From Symsagittifera roscoffensis (Eukaryota; Xenacoelomorpha; Acoela; Convolutidae), in NCBI RefSeq assembly GCF_963678635.1, contig NC_087064.1, positions 34,262,369 through 34,326,368 of the forward strand: a DNA stretch of 64,000 nucleotides, read 5' to 3'. This document shows positions 58,158 to 64,000 of the stretch, one piece after another; the stretch's first letter is position 1; the number at the start of each line of letters is the position of its first letter. Position numbers and translations under genes: made by a program. The notes beneath the pieces are model-generated. The model saw only the letters and a program-made list of their open reading frames with translations. It ran no database searches and was not told the origin of the DNA.

Positions 58158-59266
58158 ACAACACATGGCTGCTGTTCTTAAGATGATTTTAAGAAATTCG
58201 TTAATTGATTTCGAAATTGATTTAAATAATAGAAACACATAAAATGAACTATTTATGGACTGTCAAAATCATATTGTAAGATTTAACGTTGGAGTCGTAT
58301 AAAAATGCAAATTTACCAATTACTCTGCCTCATTTCAATATGAAACCGTTTCGAGTGCCAAATAATTCTGCATGAACACAGAGTGGAGTGGGGCTTCATG
58401 ATCCTTCAAAAAGCGGTTAAGATTGTACAAAACATGACAAAACTAGCAGTTTTCAAGCCCCTGCAACTTACCCGAAAGTTAATTCTGGTAATATATCTGT
58501 TGCCATGTGAACTGGTGGAGTTATTATTTAATAGAGCAAGACTTAGAGAGGGTGAGCGAGACTTCCGTCAGCCAACACATTGCAAAATTTAAGTGTTTTC
58601 CTCTTCTTCATTTTTATCGTCCTTTGTATACTACTCCAGGAAATGGCGAAAAATGAACTGAAGTTTAAATCAAGACTTTCATTCAGCCATATCAAGAAAT
58701 AACGTTGCTTAATTTCGAAAAATAGCTTTACTTTGATGTTACATCAATTTGAACTCAAAACTCTCCGTCTAGCAAACTACCAATACAGGAGTGCCACGTC
58801 TCAAGGCCATTTGGCTTCTGATTTATAGATAGCGATAAGCAAAAGCAATTTGACTCTTCCAGGTCAATTAAGTTCATTCAAAATTTACTAAGGGCTTAAC
58901 TTCGCTCATTCAGAATAACAATGATTCGAAGTCTAATCTAAGAATTTCTGACATTTCTGAGTCAAGAAAACCGTTTGTCAAACAATCCTTTTATAGGTTT
59001 TTCCAGTTTGAGAATAACACGCCATCACGCCATCTGATTATCAATTCGAGGACAACGATAAGAAATTTAAATCTTCCCCATAAGACCCAGCTGCTCATTC
59101 AAAACTGACTTCGCCTTTCGAGTAGTTGCACCACATTTGACCAATCATCGAGTTTACTTCATTTATTGCTCACAAAAATTTAAAATCAGGTAATTTTTGC
59201 TTTTGCAAGTTGGATGTCTAAATAGATCAGCATTCTCAAATTTTTGCAACATTTGTGATTAAAAAT
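58158..59266. other. Stretch without a supported gene
   Basis: AT-rich. The frame 58383-58592 (69 codons) has a hydrophobic stretch but no motif. Nothing else was recognised. Confidence 0.5.
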
Positions 59267-59620
59267 CAAATGGCTGCGAAAGCTTTTCTAAGAAAATTTG
59301 GAGCTAGTTTCCACTTGTTGGGCTCAGGAGTGGCTTCATCATGGGCGTTTAGAAATATAAAGTCGCCCACCTTGTTTTTTGAAGAGCATCCGTGCTCTTT
59401 TGACAGAAAGCGCCTTGAAAGTAATCTTTTGCATTTTTCTACCAGAAACAGAAATATTATGATTTGGTTTTCATCGACATTACAGGTCAGACAAGTCAAA
59501 GTTAACATTGATCTACGCTCCTGGGTTAACAAAAATATTTTCTCAAACTGATCTCTGGATTTAAACCAATGGACCCCGGTCAAGATTACGTTCAATATTT
59601 GAGCGTTTTGCGCGTTTTTT
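59267..59620 (+). pseudogene. Probable prohibitin-like pseudogene fragment
   Basis: The first 30 residues after the ATG at 59270, MAAKAFLRKFGASFHLLGSG and on to a VASSWAFRNI stretch, resemble the N-terminus of prohibitin 1 (MAAK-F, KFG, then G-GV--S---N). Further on, a SFDR string, an LQVRQVKVNIDLR stretch and, in another frame, GQDYVQYLSVL resemble in order the prohibitin segments FDR, DLQ-VNITLR and GEDYDERVLPS. The usual AGHRAVIFDRF segment is badly changed and the frame shifts, so the copy is not functional. In a cell, prohibitin forms the ring complex of the mitochondrial inner membrane. The similarity is weak and read by eye, and an unrelated chance frame (59255-59551) is the alternative. 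Confidence 0.35.
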
Positions 59621-60639
59621 TGAGACCATTTATGCTATTTTTTTTTTCAGATCATTTAGAAAAAATGTTCAATTCTAATAAACAACCGCTAAGACTGCTC
59701 AAAGTTTGAGCTATTTGAAAAATTTCTCCTGAGATGTCTTATTTGATGCAGGTCAAAGACAACCACCAGCCTAAGAAAAATCTAAGCTTCATACCTAAGC
59801 AAGCACAATTGCTAAAATCATGCTAAAATGCAAAGCTTTAATATTCTGGGGCCACAAAAACTGTCAATTCTGGCTACGTTTCTTACAAAAAAATTAAACC
59901 GCTAAACCGTTCAAATTTGTTTTCGAAATTTTTGACTCGAGGGTAAAATTAAAATAGCTGACTGCTTTGCATCTAACCCAATCTTTAAAAAACGCTTTGA
60001 AAACAATATACATTGCAAAAACAAAAAACAAAAAAATTACTTATTTCTAGGTTAAAAATCATCTTCGAGGTGTAAACGTTTCGAAATAGTTTTGGAAAGT
60101 CACCAAATATTTACAGATCAATGATTAGCAATCAATCAATAGCACCTCGAAAACTAAAAATTTCCGATAGCTTATTGATTTGGACACCGATGAACACGTT
60201 TTTTCTACGGTCACAAAATAATTTGCTTGGGTCGAACAGTCGAAAACTTTTTTAGTTGGTCGAGTCAATGGAAACAAAAAATTTGGTTCGATTTTTTCGA
60301 CACATCGGTTATTATCAATTCAAACATCGTCAACAAATTTTAATTTACTATGTTCGCTCAAAACAAAGACCGCAATTTCCCGCAATTTAAAACACTTTTA
60401 CTTCTATCGAATCAGTCGATTAAGATTAACTAATATCTAGTCATTTTTGGAGTAATTGCGCAAAACTCCTCGAGCCAAAAACTGAAGTGATTGGAAAATG
60501 ATAATTGATAAATGATAATGTGTTTGGCTAAAATGTTTTCAGCAAATGAAACATTCGAACCTGCGCGAACAATTAAACAAAGCGTTTTTTTGTTTTATAC
60601 AAAACCAACAACTTTCCAAGATTAATCAAGCCTTTCTTT
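59621..60639. other. Stretch without a supported gene; upstream of the methyltransferase gene
   Basis: AT-rich. The last few hundred bases should contain the promoter of the gene starting at 60640, but no specific element can be named. Confidence 0.45.
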
Positions 60640-61462
60640 ATGACTAGAATGACCGATATAAATTGGGGCTGGAAGAATGAGCTGTACAGTGCCAAATCAC
60701 CACGGGAAGAACTGGCTTATTACGAGAAGACAGCCAAAGACTATGAGTTTGAGTTCAGGGGGATGCTGAAGTACTGTGGGCCTGAGATGTGCATGCAGAC
60801 TTTACTTGACTGCGAAACACAATTGGGTGAGAATAATTTCCATGTCTTTAATTGTTTGATGCAAAAAAGGGAGTGGTTTATGTAAAAGTGGGAGCGGCGG
60901 TGAAGTGGTTAAGTCTCCACCTATCAATCAAAAAGTCGAATGTTCGAGGCCCACCATGATCCGTGCTCGTTTTTTGAAGGTGAGGCGACAGTACCCAGCC
61001 CAGAAAATAACCAGTAACACTGCTTGTAGTTCTTAAGCAAGGGCAGAACAGCGGCGATTCACCGTGATGAGCTGTACAGCTCGTATGTTGGTCCTTTCCC
61101 TCGTGGATAAATGGTCTTAAATAATGATAAAAAAGATTCGTTTAACGTTTTAAACGCAATATAATAAGGAAAGTGTAACAGTTTGGTATTGTGCAGCTTA
61201 CAACCATTTTGTGTGGATATAATTTTTGTCTGGTTTTCGTTTATTGTACTTTACCTTTCATACGTTTCAAGAGTTCGTGGTGCCTCGAAACTGCAGAGTT
61301 TTGGACGTCGGAGCAGGCACAGGACTGAGTGGAGAAGCTTTAATGAGAGAAGGCTTCATCGGAAAAATCGACGCACTTGAACCATCAGACAATATGTTTT
61401 CACTGGCACAGGCAAAAGGAATCTATTCACATCGTTATAATGACCTCATTTTCCCAGATACG
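60640..61462 (+). CDS. METTL27-like methyltransferase, first two exons (gene continues)
   Basis: Exon 1 is 60640-60826 and ends ahead of GTGAGA. Intron 1 is 60827-61271, ending TTTCAAG. Exon 2 is 61272-61462, followed by GTTAGT. Joining the exons restores one frame across a phase-1 junction (Glu codon). The product starts MTRMTDINWGW and has a YYEKTAKDYEFEF segment (residues about 27-40). In exon 2 it carries the SAM-binding motif VLDVGAGTGLSGEALMREGF, then DALEPSDNMFSLAQAKGIY. This order (Y-D-WA--YD-like N-terminus, LDVG-GTG, then D-S--M---A---G-Y) is that of METTL27/WBSCR27-type Rossmann-fold methyltransferases, which use S-adenosylmethionine. The substrate cannot be read from the sequence. 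Later exons were not found before the window ends, so the gene is partial. A SINE occupies most of intron 1. Confidence 0.7.
60890..61135 (+). mobile_element. tRNA-derived SINE in intron 1 of the methyltransferase gene
   Basis: The head (about 60890-60962) has a tRNA-like polymerase III promoter: an A-box-like GGTGAAGTGGTTAAG and a B-box GTTCGAGGCCC with the usual spacing. The pattern resembles tRNA-Ser/Leu heads. A roughly 150-bp unrelated body follows, and the 3' end runs into TAAATAATGATAAAAAAG, an A/T-rich tail. It lies in the same orientation as the host gene. Confidence 0.75.
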
Positions 61463-61666
61463 GTTAGTACAAACAATAAATATGCAAAAATTTATAATTT
61501 AGGATCCAGAAAATTGAAGAATAACCTTCGAAACTTCAAAATTTAAGGAAAAAAATATCCGATATTATCTAAAATTCTACATATAAAGTATTTATTGTAT
61601 TTAAAAGAGCATTGACATCCTGAAACTATGCAAACGTTTGCAACGCTATTTTAGGAAGAAACTATC
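61463..61666. other. Start of intron 2 of the methyltransferase gene
   Basis: AT-rich sequence after the GTTAGT donor. No further exon was found here. Confidence 0.4.
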
Positions 61667-62132
61667 AACAAAACGGCTCGTATCAGGACAAAGTCCTGAG
61701 TTTTTTTTAGCCTTGCCTTAGTGTCTAATGTAGATTTTGGCAGAAAATGTTAATATCTTCAAAAATAGATCAACCTTTCGTTATCCATCTCTCCAGACAA
61801 TTTTTATTTCAAACTGAGAAATCATGCGTTATTGGAAACTATTTTTGATCTTTTAGTTTGACTCTAATCAAGTTGGCGGAATTTTTTAGACCGAGCGTTA
61901 GCATAATTTTGAAAATACTGCACTAATGAGTAACCCCTAACTAGTAGCCTTCGCACCCTCATTATTTATGACAAATAATCAAGAACGATCATTTTTTTGA
62001 GATTAGAGCCTAGGGCATGAATATCTTTCAAACTGTATTAAATTCAGGAAAAGCTTGCTAGATAGAAAAAACGAATGAAGAAAAAACTACCCGAGCACAA
62101 GTTTTCTGCCTTTTTCTCCGAAGCTTGGAATG
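61667..62132 (+). mobile_element. Heavily decayed double-hairpin element
   Basis: Only the two ends are clear: GGCTCGTATCAGGACAAAGT with the 5' hairpin at 61674-61702, and ACCCGAGCACAAGTTTTCTG with a remnant 3' hairpin near 62090-62132. The interior has diverged beyond easy recognition. Confidence 0.5.
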
Positions 62133-62749
62133 CGGTGTAGAAAAATTAATGTCATTTAAATGTAGTATTTGTAGTTATCTCAAAAATCAGGTTTTAGCAA
62201 AAGCTTCCTATTTCTGAGGCCAAAAACAGTTCAATTTGACTAAAAAAGTTAACAAAAATATATAATTTTGACTTCACAGAGAAATGGATTAGGTTTTTGG
62301 ATGATTTATGGGAGCTTTGAAATGAATACTTCCAAAAAAGAAAAAAAGAAACATTCTTGAACACTGAGCTGGCTTCAATGAAAAATAATCATTTAAACAT
62401 ATTTTTTGCTTGGAGCATTTTTAATTGTTTGATTATTTTTCAAAAGCATAAATTCAAATTGGTTGAATCGAATTTCACCGTAATCTTTTATGAAACAAAG
62501 CCTAAGTAGTGAAATGATTTTGCCTCAAGAGGCAAGGGACTTGATAAAACTTTCACGGAAAGGTAATTAGCGTAAGCTAAAAATATTCGGAAAAAAATCC
62601 GTTTTATTGTAGTTTTGACTAAGTGAACAAATTCGAAAATTATACGCTTCTATTTATATTATGAATTTATGCGATTGATATTCTTGAGACCTATAAATAC
62701 GCAAAATAGGCGCTTCCCGCATGACACCAGCGCTTAGATTTTAAAAAAT
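62133..62749. other. Stretch without a supported gene
   Basis: AT-rich sequence between element copies, probably still within the methyltransferase intron. No exon or repeat was recognised. Confidence 0.45.
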
Positions 62750-63282
62750 AACAAGACTGCTTGTATCAGGGCGAAGCCCTGAATGTTCCGACTGCCTTTT
62801 AAGGTTTATGGAGCAGTAATAACATTAAAAAATTCAATGAAATAAAACAAAATGGAAAAAAAAAATTTCTAAAATTTGAAATTTTTTATAAAAATCATCC
62901 CCCCACACGCCATAAAAAGTACAAAAGGATAGAGTTCGCTCCTTGTAACAAACTAATTATGGCAAATAGGCTTCTTCTAACCAATTTGAAACGATTTCTA
63001 CGTTGGATTAACTCTCCGCTTACGCGTTAATAACGCCAAATATATCGCGCGTTAATTGTCCCAAATTGGCCAAAATGGCAATCTTTAAACCCCCGTAACT
63101 TTACGAAAACTGATCACAGGTAAAATATCTTTTCAAATTCGAGCTCAGGACAACAATACCTTTCGAATGATATAAAAAAATTCCGTCAAAAATGGCTAGT
63201 TAAAAAGTCGAAATTTGTCTGAAGAAAACAAACCCACCCCGAGCACAAATATTCCGTTACTTTCGTATCGAAAGTCGGAACA
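62750..63282 (+). mobile_element. Double-hairpin element, first of a direct tandem pair
   Basis: Well-preserved copy. The 5' end is AACAAGACTGCTTGTATCAG with hairpin CAGGGC-GAA-GCCCTG. Then come GTTCCGACTGCCTTTTAAGG, an internal CGCTTACGCGTTAATAACGC, and the 3' end CGTATCGAAAGTCGGAACAA. The next copy begins at once. Confidence 0.9.
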
Positions 63283-63828
63283 ACAAGACTGCTCGTATCA
63301 GGGCGAAGCCCTGAATGTTCCGACTGCCTTTTAAGGTTTATGGAGCAGCAATAATAACATTTACAAAATTAAAGGAAATTAAAAAAAATGAAATTTTTTT
63401 TTTCTAAAATTTAAAATTTTTTATGAAAATCATCCCCCCACACGTCATATAAAGTACAAAAAGATAGATTTCGTTCCTTGTAACAAATCAATTATGACAA
63501 ATAAGCTTCGTTCAACCGATTTGGAACGATTTATAAGACTGATTAAACCTCCGCTTACGCGTTAATAGCGCGATTTATATCGCGCGATAATTGTCCCAAA
63601 TTGGTCAAAATGGCCAAAATGGCAATCTTTAGACCCTCATAACTTTACGAAAAATGATCACAGGTGAAATACTTTTTCAATTTTAAGCTCAGGACAACAA
63701 TACCTTTTGAATGATATAAAAAAATTCCGTCAAAAATGGCTAGTTAAAAAGTCGAAGTTTGTCTGAAGAAAAAAAAACCCACCCCGAGCACAAATATTCC
63801 GTTACTTTCGTATCGAAAGTCGGAACAA
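63283..63828 (+). mobile_element. Double-hairpin element, second of a direct tandem pair
   Basis: It begins CAAGACTGCTCGTATCAGGG directly after the GGAACAA end of the previous copy. It contains a short internal duplication (GGTCAAAATGGCCAAAATGG) and ends with the complete 3' hairpin. The two copies differ at many positions, so the tandem was not formed by a recent duplication of one element. Confidence 0.9.
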
Positions 63829-64000
63829 TAATTTAGCCACTCAGAATTGAGTATAAAGTAAATCGGGAAAGTAATCAAAATTGAATCAAGCGAGGAAAGT
63901 AAAATCAGCATTAGCAAAATTCGAAGCTATCAAAATTCAACTAAAACCAGGCCATTGCACCAATTACAAAAAATATTGCGCCATCAAAACAATTTCTTTC

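Noticed and set aside
60640-60885. Continuous 81-codon frame as a single-exon gene
   Set aside because: The GTGAGA donor at 60827 and the in-phase exon at 61272 give a much better methyltransferase reading. The tail of the frame is intron.

Overview
The window looks like non-coding, transposon-dense DNA of an invertebrate animal. It is AT-rich and holds spliced gene pieces with GT/AG signals, a tRNA-derived SINE, two or more LINEs, a Penelope-like retroelement, Tc1/mariner, hAT and MULE DNA transposons, and two macrosatellite arrays. I cannot name the species. No bacterial gene organisation is present, and most long reading frames are broken transposon remains or chance frames in repeats.

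Layout. 1-3413: a visibly GC-richer, frameshifted long coding remnant on the + strand that I do not recognise. 3626-3692: a (TA)n microsatellite. About 6980-10829: a decayed CR1/L2-type LINE (PHD finger, endonuclease, reverse transcriptase, pentanucleotide tail). 11450-14130: a second decayed LINE on the - strand. 15226-15630: a hAT-type MITE with an exact 8-bp target duplication. 15961-16846: a 5'-truncated DD41D Tc1/mariner-group element. 16990-18110: the 3' part of a Penelope-like element with a GIY-YIG domain. 18130-30815: array A, three head-to-tail units of about 4.2 kb. 30821 to about 50070: array B, four units of 4.6-5.3 kb, a diverged relative of unit A. 51646-52788: an intact 380-residue membrane protein gene (- strand). 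53518-58157: MITE remnants, inverted element copies and a FLYWCH/MULE transposon with its terminal repeats. 59267-59620: a probable prohibitin-like pseudogene. 60640-61462: the first two exons of a METTL27-like methyltransferase gene, with a SINE in intron 1. 61667-63828: further copies of the window's dominant repeat.

The strongest candidate for something undescribed is that dominant repeat, here called the double-hairpin element: about 500-550 bp, non-coding, with a hairpin near one end (TCAGGGCGAAGCCCTGA), a second hairpin at the other end, an inverted GTTCCGAC/GTCGGAAC pair and an internal palindrome around GCGCGATATATATCGCGC. I count about 30 full or partial copies, alone, in direct tandem and in tail-to-tail pairs. 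They make up much of both arrays and have amplified inside one array-B unit. The layout recalls non-autonomous Helentron/DINE-like elements, but that assignment is inference.

Only two host genes are supported with fair confidence: the membrane protein and the methyltransferase. Everything else is mobile, repetitive or unrecognised.
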